Source: Syngnathus acus (Eukaryota; Chordata; Actinopteri; Syngnathiformes; Syngnathidae). From it: DNA of 64,000 nucleotides. Each line of letters starts with the position of its first letter. Position 1 is the stretch's first letter. A program made the translations under genes and the position numbers. The notes under the pieces are model-generated. The model searched no databases and was not told the origin of the DNA. It worked only from the letters and a program-made list of their open reading frames with translations. The stretch is taken from positions 11,612,491 to 11,676,490 of the forward strand of contig NC_051092.1 in NCBI RefSeq assembly GCF_901709675.1. Reading direction: 5' to 3'. Below, piece by piece: positions 1 to 13,600 of the stretch.

Positions 1-39
1 TCACTCTATCGATTTGTATTTGTAGATTGTTCAAAGTGA

Positions 40-962
<923 letters not shown>

Positions 963-1290
963 CTCCCTGGACTACCAAGATGATCTTTTTATGTTATATT
1001 ATTTAGAATATTCCTTTGAAACCTACTGTAAACATGGCTGACTATTCACCATTGTTGGATTGTCCAGTCTTTGACAGAATTTCATTTTCTCTCTGTGCAT
1101 TTAGCACAATCGAGATGATAATAATAGGTTATATATAGTATATAGTATATATGTACTGTGAATGTTTTTCATTTTTATTCAAAATAGTTCATAGGTTTGT
1201 TGAATTTTAACATGACACATGTAGCACACAAAATACAACTAATGCTTTTTTGTGTCACAGGGAGATTAGAACAGTAGTACATTAAATGAC
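963..1290 (+). other. ahcyl2: probable 3'UTR of ahcyl2
   Basis: AT-rich sequence following the ahcyl2 stop codon. A possible ATTAAA polyadenylation signal lies near 1281-1286. The true cleavage site is not established. From about 1290 to 1875 I see no gene. Confidence 0.4.
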
Positions 1291-1875
1291 CAAGTGACTG
1301 ATTTGTAATTTTTATTGAGGGTATTCTACTTTTGCATATATTTGCTAATTAGAATCAAAGAGGTCATTGAAGTCATTTCCTCGCAACACCAGCAAAAATA
1401 TAAACTACAACTTTTTTTTTTTACATATACTGTTACTATAAAATTACACTCAAATGCTCACATGACAAACACTCTTATTAAAAGCTTTTTTCCATCACTG
1501 AGCTGCCGGTCCATAAATTAGGTTACACCAGCTCAGTTTTCGCATCTTTCCGCAGCCTCGTTAATCATACGTATCCAAAAGTGATGTAACATCATTAAGT
1601 CGGGCAGAGGGTCGAGGGCTTCTTCATAGAGGAAATGACATTACTGCTGATTTTCTTTTAGCCCCTTTGACCCGCTTCTAGACACAAAATGAATATTGGG
1701 CTTGGTTGCGCTGAGACTGCAGGATACTCAGGAGGGAGATGGCATCTGTAAAGCCCTCACTTATGCACCTGTAGTCACTCAGTTACATAAGCTGCATATC
1801 TCCATCAATCAAATTTGGCCGCAAAAAAAAAAGAATGTGACTGACTGGAACTCTGTTGCTATCTCTCCGTCGTTT

Positions 1876-1942
1876 TTTTTTTTGGCAAGTCTAGAACAAC
1901 CAGATCCTTCCAAGTCACTCGAGTTCTACCACTTCCAAACAC
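1876..1942 (-). ncRNA. mir182: mir-182-like hairpin with altered seed
   Basis: Third hairpin of the miR-183/96/182 cluster in transcription order. The 5' arm on the minus strand starts at 1939 and reads TTTGGAAGTGGTAGAACTC. Canonical miR-182 is TTTGGCAATGGTAGAACTC, so positions 6 and 8 differ and the 2-8 seed becomes UUGGAAG. The tail after position 19 also differs. The 3' arm (1881-1903) keeps GTTCTAGACTTGCCAA, identical to the known miR-182-3p core, and pairs with the 5' arm. Conserved cluster order and the conserved star arm make the identity firm. Whether the altered mature form is processed and used is unknown. Confidence 0.82.
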
Positions 1943-2117
1943 CGCAAGAGAAGCCGTGCAACGGCACAGTTTCAGGTTGCATAAAAAACAAACTCAGATC
2001 TGTACGAAGGCCGGCGTAATCGATGAGCCTCGCTGGCAGTGTATCATTGAATGCCTTGACATAGATACCAACAAGAGCTAAACCAAAAACATTAGTGCGG
2101 ATGAATGTCCATCTTGT

Positions 2118-2187
2118 CCTATATTGGCACCATACATGACTGCTCACGCAGACACACACAAAGCAACCATGTGCTAGTGCCAAAATG
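2118..2187 (-). ncRNA. mir96: mir-96-like hairpin
   Basis: Middle hairpin of the cluster. The 5' arm runs from 2184 down to 2162 and reads TTTGGCACTAGCACAT then GGTTGCT. Canonical miR-96 has TTTTGCT there, so two bases at positions 17-18 differ and the seed UUGGCAC is intact. The 3' arm contains AGTCATGTATGGTGCCAAT, very close to known miR-96-3p, and folds back on the 5' arm through a loop near 2146-2161. In vertebrates miR-96 acts in hair cells, retina and other sensory cells. It is probably co-transcribed with the two flanking hairpins. Confidence 0.9.
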
Positions 2188-2250
2188 GGCAAAGTAGATC
2201 AGGCGCACTTGATCGATGCTGGACAGAGGCATACTGGTGAAGGTTCTGTC

Positions 2251-2328
2251 TCAACTCTGTTTATGGCCCGTTGATCATTCACTGATCGTCTGTTAAAGAC
2301 AGTGAATATTACCAGTGCCATACACAGA
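2251..2328 (-). ncRNA. mir183: mir-183-like hairpin
   Basis: First hairpin of the cluster in transcription order. The 5' arm from 2322 down to 2300 reads TATGGCACTGGTA then ATATTCACTG, where canonical miR-183 has GAATTCACTG. Only positions 14 and 15 differ and the seed AUGGCAC is intact. The 3' arm GGGCCATAAACAGAG is the known miR-183 opposite strand, and CTGTGTATGG pairs with it at the stem base. It lies 113 nt upstream of the mir-96 hairpin start, as in other vertebrate clusters. Confidence 0.9.
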
Positions 2329-3935
2329 AGAGGAGGAGATACGAACAATTTATTGGGATTTTATTTGAGATATATCTATTTATATATTCACATGTGTGTG
2401 TATGTTTATATATGTAGAAAAATATATATAGTTATATCGTTGTGACAACAGGTCTGCCTCTCAGATTGATTCTGGCTGAGGGGAATGATGTGCTAAGTGA
2501 TTTTTGAGACGCTTCAAATGGCTCCCAAAGCAGGGTCTCATCTTACTGTTTCCGGATGAGATCAATAGAGTAAAAAGCTTGAGAGGGACAGCGAGCGAGA
2601 CAGAGAGAGAGAGAGATGACATCTCGCTTGCTATTTGTGCTGAGTGATAAACACAGTCTGCAAGGGAGCTGATGATGAGGAATCATCAAGAGGGGAATAA
2701 AATGTATTCAAGTCCTCCTCATCAAGGCTAGAGTGGATGCTAAAGCATTTTAAAAAAGGACTATAATATTAATGGAGCTTCACATTTGGATATATCAGTC
2801 ATCTTAACATAATACAAAATGATATTTGAAGAGAAATAGCATTATCATGAGTTCATTTCTTTACATTCTTACCTTGTACAGATCCTCATTGCAAAAACTT
2901 GAACGTCGTCTCGTTTCAGTTTAAGAATGGAGCAGATGACTTGTGTGCGCTCCAAAGGATTTCCTTAGCTGCTAATGATCTTAACCCAGTGGAAGGATAG
3001 TAATCCACTCGTCTTTTTTATTTGGCGCACTACTATTGTTACTATCGAGGCAAAACTGCAGAAGTTGACAACTGTGTGCCAGTAGTTTCATTTGTGCCAA
3101 AACATCTATTAACATTACTAATCTATTAACTTCACTTTCAATAATGTGCAAATATTTTAATTTATTGTATTTATTATTTTTCAATGTTTACGCAATTGAA
3201 ATATTGTCAAGTGGTGTAATTGTCTACCATTTTCTTTAAAAACATCCAACTGATTAGTTTAGCACATTTTATTTTCATTGTGCACAACTAAAGCATGTTC
3301 AAATTAAATTAAACAAATGGAAGATTTTTTTTCAGTGTAGTAAGACATTTACTTCTAGTTTAGTGGCTCTCTGGCTCCTCTCGAGTTATGTGAAATTATC
3401 AAACAATTAAATGTTAAAACTATGCATCATATTAGTTATTTTAACTTTTGTTTTAGTCCAGGATAGTACATTTGTTGCATTTACATGTGAACTACGATGC
3501 AACAGGTAAATTTAGTCATGATTAATCAATGTGTAACTTATCTAACCATGTGCAATACATTTTAATGGAATCATTATTTCATAAGTCTTTGTTATGTTCT
3601 TATTTTAGAGCAAATTGTTAAGTCAATCTTGACATTATAGTGGCTTAACATTGAGTAATATAAACCTCTGCATGATTGTTTGAGTCAAAAGATCCGTGCG
3701 TAAAACAAGTTTACCATCATCCATGGAGCGGGTTTGACGTCCTCCTCCCGACGGTCCACGGCGCTTCGTTCTCCCGCAAAGTTTGTCTGATCACCCAGCC
3801 CTCCGATCCTCGTTATGGATCCTCCCTGGGATTACTCACCTGCCGTCCGTGATTGTTGGATAGATTGCGCGCAGGTTTGGGAGAGAGAGAGGTGGAGAGA
3901 GGTAGAGAGGTAGAGAGAGAGAGGTAGAGGTAGAG

Positions 3936-4025
<90 letters not shown>

Positions 4026-6884
4026 GGGGGGGCGGACGAAGACAGACACAGTTGACTGTTGCAAGTTCTAACATATATATTTCATTTCCTTTTTGCAATC
4101 AGCAATAGAAAATGAAACAACACTAACATCGCATTAAACCCGTGTGATATTATTCTATTATGGTGCCTTAAGATACGAGTTTAGGTTCGCACAGTATACT
4201 CATCCCTGCAGTTGTAGTTTGGAGTCCTAAGTGCTTGTAATGGTAACTATGATGCCCTCCAGTGGACCAATGGGAAACAGCAGTCTCGTCAAGCAATAGT
4301 GACCTCTTCGTTCGGTTTGCGACGCTAATGCTCCAACTTACGATGTAAACGGGTCCATCTATAACAGGTACAGTGCAGAGGTAACTGAATGGATGTTGGG
4401 ACTGTCGTAAACCAACAAAACAGTCAAAATACATATTTATAAGTCTAAATATTTGTTATGAAAATGAGACCAACAGATTGTATGATTATAGCTTTTTTTT
4501 ATTTATTTCATGGTACAAGAGGACATTTATTTGTGTTAAAAAAAATTTTAAAAATGGAATATCTGGACTTGCATCTTGAACAAAGGAGCATAACTGACCC
4601 CAAAAATGTAAATAAACACTGAAAAATTAAACACAAAAAAAAAAAAAAAGATCAGCCGAGCTGGGTGGTTTCCTTATCGGGAGCAACTACTAACGACTAC
4701 TAAGGTCTGGTTTGTAAATATGGCTTATCTAGACAACTTTGAACATTCTTTACCCCTCTTGATTATCGGATGTCGTGAAAAGATTATCCTAAGCAATTAT
4801 TTTGTGGTATTAGGGGCATTAAGTGAGATTTTCCTTATCGTCCGAACTACTCCGAAAACAGCCGGTGCCCACAATTAATTTGTAATTGTTAACCTTGTTC
4901 CTATTCTGAGCTGATTCTGGCTTCAGCACTTTAGTGTTTGACATGAGTGTGCACACCACATTTCACGAAACAGTGTGAAGCACACGTTATCTCTTTTTAA
5001 TACGGATATGGACTTTGCCCACAATTTCCAAGTGGATTGTATTCCATTCACCGGAGTTTGATAGTGGGTCTACATTTTTGAGGCTCAAACATCGATTTAC
5101 ATGATGGCATAACAAAGATGCTAGCCAAAGTAGCATCTATTATTGCAGATCATAGTAGTGGAATTCCATTGAGGTGAGCAAGGCGTGGTTGCGGTACATT
5201 TAGTGACGCACCTGAGTGGAGAGAACGACTTGAGTTTTCATTATTTTTGAGGTCTTGTATTCTGCATTTGAATTATCCACACTTAAGTTTAATCGTAGAA
5301 ATTTGGCAAAGTTGTTATAAATGCTCTTTTGCGAAGTGTCAAATACAGAAGACATTATTTTTCACTTCACAGGGATCTGAACATGTTAATAATTGTGCAG
5401 CCCACCTCAGAGCCATTCTAAGGTGGATTTGGCCTTCTATAATTAAAAGTTTGTATTGGAAACTTTAGTCTCCAAAAATGCAATTGAAATTCTCGAGTAC
5501 AGTTGTATTTCCTTTCCAGGAATCAAGCTGCAATCTAACAGAGCAGAGAATGCAACGTGTTTAACTTTAGTATTACTACCTTTACCAGGTATATATCTAC
5601 TTGATTTTTGGTCCTGCTGCAACAAGCCATGAAGTATTATTGGAATATTGACTGGCTGTAGGTAAAAAAAAAAAAAAAAAAAGAGCACTTCAGTTGGACA
5701 ACGTAACATTTTACAATTTGCATATAAGATGTGATTGAAACAAGTCCTAATCCTCCTCGTCTTAACAGAAACCAAAACAAGTACAGGTGTCTGCGAGAAG
5801 AGAAACAAAAGCTATCCCTATGCAAGTCAAACAACTAGTATAGTAGGTACAAGCAATAGGCAACAATGAAACGACACCCCCAGAGTGCCAAGGCCAGCCG
5901 GCTCACGTGAGAATTTAAATGAAAATTGCAACAAATACTGCATCACCTGATTCCACATTTTGTAGAACTGCATTTTTTTAAAAGTCATATTATTAAATAA
6001 GTAGGCTGTAGTACTTTCTCGACTGACGACATAATTCACTTAATTATGTGTGTTCTGTTATTTTTCTGTCATGCGCAGCGCCATGTTGTTTGTCATTTAA
6101 TAAACATGGCTCACAGTCTTAATGTGAGTTTTTGGCTCATTTTTAGGCCTATAAGGCAACTTCTACAAGGTCCTATTTTGGTGACAAAAAAACTTTGTTT
6201 ATGGTGGTGGGTATATTTTTTTTAAATGGAAAAATAGGTTAGGTAGCATTAGCATATTCCCACTGACAAACACTAGTTTACGAACCAACTAGATGGGCAG
6301 CTTGCCAACCAGTTATCAATTTGCTACCAAATAGCTACTTTGTGACCTAATTGCTCGCTACTGACTTTCAAACCAAACTTCATGGACTTCACAAGATTTG
6401 CCAAAAAAATGCCCATTATTCAACTAAGGTTTTGTACAAAACGGAGTTAAATTCACCTGAGAGCCGACTCTCTGTCCGACCAGGCTCTGGCATCTTCCCA
6501 CTCCCCACAAATCCTACACAACTCTGTGTCATGCCACACCGATACACAAAAGACACTCATGAGAATAACGACTTTCCTAAAACGGAGAGGAAGAACGGGA
6601 CATCGGGAGAACGGACAGCGTCTCGTCTGATTCCCGCCGATCATAAGGATTACATTCACACACTCACGCCGCAGGTTTTTTTTGTTGTTGGACGTTTTCC
6701 ACTACGTCTGCGAGTTCTACACTTCCAAGTGGATGGGTAGAAAAAAAAAAAAGGTGAATCCGCAGGATTTCTTGCAACTTCCTAAGTCTGGACTTCCAAC
6801 GATAAAACCTGAAGCAAAGTGTGCCACCGGTCCAGTTAGCCATAAAAATATTGCAGTAAAAAATAAGTCTGCTTTGAATAACAA
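2329..6884. other. intergenic region between the microRNA cluster and ube2h
   Basis: No coding exon recognised. It holds a GA microsatellite (3880-4021), several A/T homopolymer runs (for example 5658-5681) and the likely 3'UTR of ube2h toward its right end. An ATTAAA on the minus strand near 6096-6101 could be a polyadenylation signal for ube2h. The pri-miRNA promoter for the miR-183 cluster should lie here but I cannot place it. Confidence 0.4.
3880..4021. repeat. (GA)n microsatellite
   Basis: Interrupted GAGAGG units pass into an uninterrupted GA run of about 80 bp, followed by a short G run. Reading frames of serine/leucine repeats across it are artefacts. Confidence 0.97.
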
Positions 6885-9800
6885 CTACAACTCCATGTCC
6901 TGAGCCTCGTCCTCAGAAAAGTCCGACATGGAGCTCTCGGACGAGGAGTCGCCGCCACCCTCCTCCTGCTCCTTTAGCGCCTCCTCCGTGGCATATTTCT
7001 GGATGTACTCTGACAAAGACAGACAGACAGACAAATTCCAGTAACGTCTAAACTCTAACATTCGTCACACAGAACCTCAGAAGAGCTAATAACAGTAAAC
7101 ACACGCTTTATCGTGGTTCACGTATCGCAGCTAGAGAACACATGCGCATCATATTGCATCACATGAGACCTTTGATCTTGTGTTTGTAATCCTCCGGTCG
7201 ATGAAGATACATGGCGGCGGCGTCCCCGTTCAGCGGGTCGATGGGGTTGGGGTAGGCGAGCAGCTGGGGTAGGAAGGACTCAAAAATGTTGGTGAGGTCT
7301 GGAGGTGAAATGCAGTGGAGGGAAAAAGTAAGAGTTAGCCACAGATGAGAGACAAATGTGTTCCATCCATTTCCTTTCGCGCATCCACACTGTCACCTTC
7401 ACTTCAAAGTTGAACATTGTGCATCACAGGGTCATTGAGTCACTCAGGAAAGGCTTTAAAGGAGTGACAACGCTGGAGTGAGTGACATACCGTAGAGTGC
7501 CGTCCAAGTCTGGTTAATGACGTCCAAACACACCGTTCCTGACCTGAGATGACACGCAACACTGTCAGAATAACGTCACCAATGAATAACACCACCACAT
7601 GGTCCTGACATACAAAGTTTCAAGGTTATCAACAGGGGACAAGAATGATGTGGGGCAACAATTTCCCGAGATATCACACACCTCTGAACACGCCCAAGAC
7701 TGCAATGTTGAAGGTAGATGGATTTTTGTTCTGGTGCTTATTGAATGTTCAATATTTATGACTCTGCGGAAAACCAGAGTCATGACTAGGGTTGGGAATC
7801 GAGAACCGGTTCTCTACAAGAACCGGTTCTCACGTTACCATATCCTTGGAATCGTTTGCTATTTTGCTAACAATTCCCTTAGCGATTCCAGTCAGCACGA
7901 ATTATGTCACTACGCACGCTACGCAACATGCGGAATTCCGGGTGTTGCAGGTAACTAACTAACACTGCTTTTTGTGCTAGCTCTATAATTGTAGAATCTG
8001 TCATGCAAATTGCGTCTGTTTTATTTTAGACCACGACGAGAGACACCGTCTGACTGGTTCAGATGCCAGCAGTACTGTACCTCCGTTGATAGAGTCAGGG
8101 AGGAGCAAAATGTCTTAGGAAAGGACTGAGGAACGTCATCGTGCAGTGACAAAGTTTGTAGTTAAAGACTTGCACCCATTTGCCACTGTAGAAGCCCCTG
8201 ATCTTCGGTAGGTGATGATTTCTATTGTAGGAGAATGTTTGCATTCTTCACTGTTAGGTTTGTAACGTCATATTTACACAAAGTTGCAATATATAAAGCA
8301 AAATGATCACAATTGCTGATGTGCTTTATTTTCCCCAGATGAGAATCGATAAGAGAATCTAATCGTTAAACAGAATCGGAACAATCTTATCAATTAGGAA
8401 TAGATGACACCACCATTGAAAAGAACTGCGTTGTAAAGTGAGGAGAGGTTAAAAGGGCTGGTGCGAATATCAAACAATTGCAGGGCAATCAAAAAATACT
8501 CACGCTTCATCAATGTTGGGATGAAATATTTTGTTCATGAAACCTGTTTCCAAAAAAAGTGGAGAATGAGGTGATTTATAAATACCGCAGAGCAACATTC
8601 ATAATCCGATATCCCACAAACCGAAAACAATACGCACCTATTGATGGAGATTTGAAGGGATATTTGTCTGGTAGATCGACTCTGACCTTCCACACGCCTC
8701 CTTCATAAGGTGCTGGAATGAGATTTCAAAATGGAATCAACTAAAGAAAGAACTGCTTTCCAAAAAAAACCATGAGGTTGAATTTAAGTAGCTCTTACTT
8801 CCAGCGGGTCCGTGGAACTTGACTACAAACTCATTAAGTCCACTCAAGATGGTGACTTCATGCTTGCTCTCTATGCTAATGTCTGGGTTGAGGAAATACA
8901 CAACAGGCAGGATGCAGGAAGTAGCTAACTTTTTTAGTTTCCGCTTCGAGGTGCTAAGTGTTGTAGAGTAATATTACTACTACTACACAACCCCATATAC
9001 TGCTGGATCAATAGAGAGTTTGGCTTTTGTTACCATGACAACCAGGGTTTCAAATGTTCCTTGCAATTGCTGCATGATAGTGTCTCTGTCTGATAGAGAC
9101 CGAGTCTAGCTGACCAATATATAAATAAATGGGTGTTATGATTATTATGTGAATGAGCTAGTCAAAGTGTAAAACATCTCATCACATTTTCAAAATTAGG
9201 CAGCTAACAAAAGATTATAGTATAGTGCTCTTTGAGTGTGAGAATTAACAGCATAATCATGAGGGTGTGTCTGTTCTGTTGCTATTCATGAGTCATATTC
9301 CTTTTGGTCTTTAAGCCACTTTTGGATGTGGACAGCATGGCTGTTTTGTACAAGCAGGTATGATTGCTTGCGGTTGGGTCATGATCACAGCATGCGAGGG
9401 TCATGAGTTGAGTGAGTGACGCGTGACGAAATGACAGCTGAAAAACAACAAACCTCTTCTGTCGTCTGCCAACCTACAATTTCTGCAATGCAACAAAAGG
9501 AAGTGCTAATTGCGTGAATTATACATAAGTGGAAGACAAATTTTGCAGAGTGAGAATGACGCTCAATTTTGATTGGTGCTGCTACAAGACAATTATTTAG
9601 TCCACCGCTGAGTTGTGGAAAACCTGACGAAAACAGCTTCTTCTTCTTCACATCAGCTGTGATACATGACGCCCCGCCCTCTGCCATATTCCGGATGGTA
9701 ACAGGCTGACCAATCAGAATGCAGCGTCTCGCTGCAGGACAAAAACAAAACAATTGAGCTCACGCTGCCCGACAAAGCCCTTTTCACGTTAACTTCAGCC

Positions 9801-10612
9801 CACGGCGGAAAAAGTGAAAACATACATAAAAACGAATAAGTAAACAAAATCATTACGCGACCTTTTAAATCAACGCCTAAAATCACATTTTATTCATTTG
9901 TTGTGTTTTCGAAGTCGGCAAACAGTGACTTCTTTACATTAAGTGACCAAAAGGTCATTGTAAAATGCCAGTTTGGGGACACGGGGGTCACAAAGTTATA
10001 TCGTCAAAACATCTCAATTGTTCCACTCCTAGGCACCCCAAATAATCGTTAGCATAGCTCTCGTTTTTTTTCAAGCTAGCAAGCCTTAATTAGAACGATG
10101 ACAAAATACAAGTGCTAATCCGACATAAAAGAGTCCAAACACCACCAAACTCAACCCTTGCTCTCAACAAAACGCACTGTCGAGCGGCCGTGGTTAGAAA
10201 GAGTGCGATGACGACGCGTTAGCTTTGTCTGCTTGATTTTTCGCTCGACAACAACCTGAAGCTAACTTGGAGTTAGCTGCTAACATACAGTGGATGACAA
10301 CAATGCTAACATTGACCATTTGACCCAGTGGAAACAACATCGAATGCGGACAAAAATATACTTATTTATATGAACAATACAGCTTCGGAAATATAATGCA
10401 AATGCCACTCAAAGTAGTGTCATCGACACACATGTGGGAAACACTTTTCCAACATCCCTTTATTGTTGAAGAGCAAAATCCGGCATCAAAGCGACGCCTG
10501 ACACTGTTAAAGCATTTTTTTTTTAAAAATCTAGTCAGGCGTACTGTTAGAAAGGATACAGTTTCACCACGTCGGTGTCCATTCGTCTCTTGCCCGGACT
10601 TGGAGAAGACAT
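6885..10612 (-). CDS. ube2h: ube2h: ubiquitin-conjugating enzyme E2 H
   Basis: Complete gene in seven coding exons: 10560-10612, 8799-8875, 8638-8712, 8504-8543, 7491-7543, 7170-7298 and 6885-7009. They total 552 nt, or 183 aa, exactly the mammalian UBE2H length. It starts [18 protein letters not shown] and ends [13 protein letters not shown]. The UBC fold has the HPNI motif and the active-site cysteine at residue 87 in [13 protein letters not shown]. The acidic serine-rich tail (about residues 152-183) is typical of E2 H. UBE2H charges with ubiquitin and works with the CTLH/GID-type E3 ligase, with a role in erythroid and general protein turnover. All introns are GT-AG and the joins keep frame. 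It is transcribed toward ahcyl2, with the microRNA cluster between them. Confidence 0.97.
7787..8405. mobile_element. decayed hAT-type DNA transposon in a ube2h intron
   Basis: Starts with GGGTTGGGAATCGAGAACCG, a terminus I recognise from fish hAT-like elements, and ends in a run of GAGAATCGATAAGAG-type sequence near 8340-8395. Inside, 8146-8208 reads [21 protein letters not shown] followed by a stop. This resembles the conserved 'D..PF..VE' block of hAT/ZBED transposases. Exact ends and target-site duplication are not clear. It lies between ube2h coding exons 4 and 5. Confidence 0.6.
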
Positions 10613-13600
10613 TTTTTTTGCCTGTATTCCTTTCTTAAGTGAGCTAAAAACACTGCGGTGATGCTTCTTTTTCCGCCGTGGAAACAGCTACAAAGCCTCT
10701 GTGACTGAATTGTCAACCTTCCCAAGGACTCCATAAACAAAAGATTGGTAGTGACATCCTCCACTTTGTCTTTTTTTAAAGTAACATTTCGAGGAGCTTT
10801 GGAGTTGTGGGTTCGGCCTCGTCCGTAGGACATCAAGCTCAAGCAAGGGAAACGCGAGGGGAGGAGTTACGTAGACATAAAACACATACGCAATCTCGTC
10901 ACTACTCTTCATAACACGGCAAATTGAAACCTTTCGCGACACTTATTATCACTGAAGTCAACATTTAATCACACCATTCATTTAAAGTGTAAGCTTTAGT
11001 GTTTGGCGAAATAGTACACGTTACGGCGTGCGGAGAAATTTCTGTTGTATTTTAGTTCCGTTACCCAACCAGGGCAAAGTTACAGGCACGTCTCTCGCCT
11101 ACCGTAGTTTCACATGCCACGTGATAAATAAGGGGTAAAGTTACAGCAAACGAATTTTTTTCTCTATTACTCTAATTTTATACTACTAACCAGTCTGTCT
11201 GTCCGTCTGTCTGTATCCGTCCGTCCGTCATTGGTAAATATATTGAATTATCATGTTTTGTCGCAAGTGCAATAGCACGGTTGGCCACAAGAGTGCGGTG
11301 TTCTTCTGCTTTTTTCCTCCTCCTTCTTTCCTCCATAATGTGAGCAGTGAATTAAAGCACAGGATAGCCCACGAACCATGCAAAGCTGCTTAGAAGCCCC
11401 CCCCCCCCCCAACAATGTCAAACCAACAAGGTCACCCAAAGTCGACCCTTCTAAGCAGGGGCTATTAACCAGCACATCAAGCATCCTCACAAGCCAGCTT
11501 GAGGACCATTTCAATTTACGCTGCTTGATTTGATTGGGGGGGGGAAAAACATGACATTGACAAGGCTCTGTTCCTCTTCAATACGACTTATCAAATTTGC
11601 TAAGAATAGCCCTCGTCATATATATTGACAATATTGAGGGTAATGGGATATGATGTTTGGCTTGGAAAGGGGTGGGAACTATTACAAAGGAATTATTTGT
11701 CGAGAATAAGCTGGATGTAAGTGAGCCTATTATTATCCCTTTCCTTGAGAGGGATGGCTCGCTCTATTTAGAGAGATAATCAAGTGACAACACAAAACAA
11801 TGATGCTGCTTTGAAGTCTTTCTTTTGCCTGGTCTGCCATTGTGCTGCCATTATTTGGACATTGGAGGCAATTATGACCCTGTTTATGTTTGCATATCAT
11901 TTTATGAGCCGTGTAAGGACACATCAAAATGATATTTTCAGAGGACACATGAGAATGAGACATTTTAAAGGACACATAAAAATGAAACTAAAAAGAATAA
12001 AAGTTGGTACTAATTGTGAATTTGTGGATGAGGTCCTCCTTCGTTAAATAATGTTGCTTCTATAGCGAGAGGAACCTTAGAAGTTTCATGACGTGACAAG
12101 CGGCTTGAAAGCTGTGCCTCACTCCTTTCCTATCCGTTCCCTCCGGTAACTATGGAAACTATGTGTTTTAATCTAGAACATGATTTTTGATTGCCGACAC
12201 GCAGCAGGGCGCTTCGAGTTTTCACACATCCAAAGGAGGAGATGAGCGAAAGAAAAAAAGGTGTTTACTGTCACAGCAGAGGTCACATCTGTGAGCTCTT
12301 GGACAAAATGCTCCCCGCAAAGTTTGAAGGGAAAACACGTATTTGTTTATAAATACATGTGTCTAATTAAAGATGCGCTGTTTGATGACGACACGGAGAA
12401 AGCTATCGGAGGGTTAGTCTGTGATCTCAAATAGTCAATACATCTAAAGCCTCCCTCTTTAATTAGACAGAAAGACTAAAGCCCATCACCATGACGACAA
12501 AATATAAAGACAGAGGCGAAGGAAGGCGGATTGCTGAGCATCTCTGGAAGCAGAAAGGGCACTGTGTGTCGGCATACATTTTGGAGATAGCATCTCACCC
12601 CGCCTGCTATTAATAGCTTCTGCTAATTTATTTTGTCACTCGTCACGACGCACGATTGGCTCCTCCGGAAGTAAATAAAAGATTGCCTGGATTGTACGTG
12701 AGCTGAGAAAAAAGGCCTGCTCGTGATTTGTTAAGGAGGAATGAGATGGGAGAAGGGCAACACATTGCCGCCATTGCTCAGCATCAGCTGACCACCCACT
12801 GGCACGAGGGGCTCCCTCCCACCTGTCTGTTGCCACGTGCCAAGTGTTTACCATGCTGCCCATGCTTTGCCATAAAACAAACTTTAGCACCTTCTGTGGA
12901 GACACGCATTAAGTGAAAATCTATTTCTTCACATTTCAAAACATGGATTGTGGAGAACAGGTTTCCTTCTGGGACAACGGCTTTAAAGACCAATTCGATG
13001 CAGTGTAGGGTCTGAACACTGTTTAGAAAACCATGGGAAAAAAACGTAGCTTTGCCTTTACTTCTGTTAGCAGATTATTTCACTTGCATGCAGCATAACA
13101 GCTCTCTCACTCTCGCTCTCTCGCCCTTTCATTTGAACAAGGATATTACCTTTGATGCAATGAAAGCTTTTTGCAGTTTGCGCGGTAAGATGTGACTAAA
13201 AACACGTCAAAAAGAAAGTGTTTACTTAATCTAATGAGAGCCACTTTAAATGTAGGTTGGCACGTATTTATTCCCGTTTAACATGAATTAGAATGTTATT
13301 GGTGAATACCGAACACAGCCACATCCCCAGTTAAGACTTTGGGCACACTTTTACAACCATATCGTAGTTGTGTATTTTTACTTCTCTATGTTGTTGTTTT
13401 TTTACAATTGACTTGTACAAATTCTACTTTACATTAATAGGGGATAACATTTTGAAATGTTTGTCGTTTTATGTACTATATGTATAAAAAATCCTGGAAT
13501 TTGAACAGGGGTGTGTATACTTTTGATATCTCTGCATGGGACTTTTTCTCACCTAGGCCATATACTCAAAGAGCAATAAGAACAGTCATGGCAGTGTGTG

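Noticed and set aside
6351-6740. 129-residue open frame downstream of ube2h
   Set aside because: No recognisable domain, contains simple T runs, and lies in what is probably ube2h 3'UTR or flank on the other strand.
7599-7958. 119-residue open frame in a ube2h intron
   Set aside because: It runs through intron sequence into the hAT-like repeat; no conserved motif.
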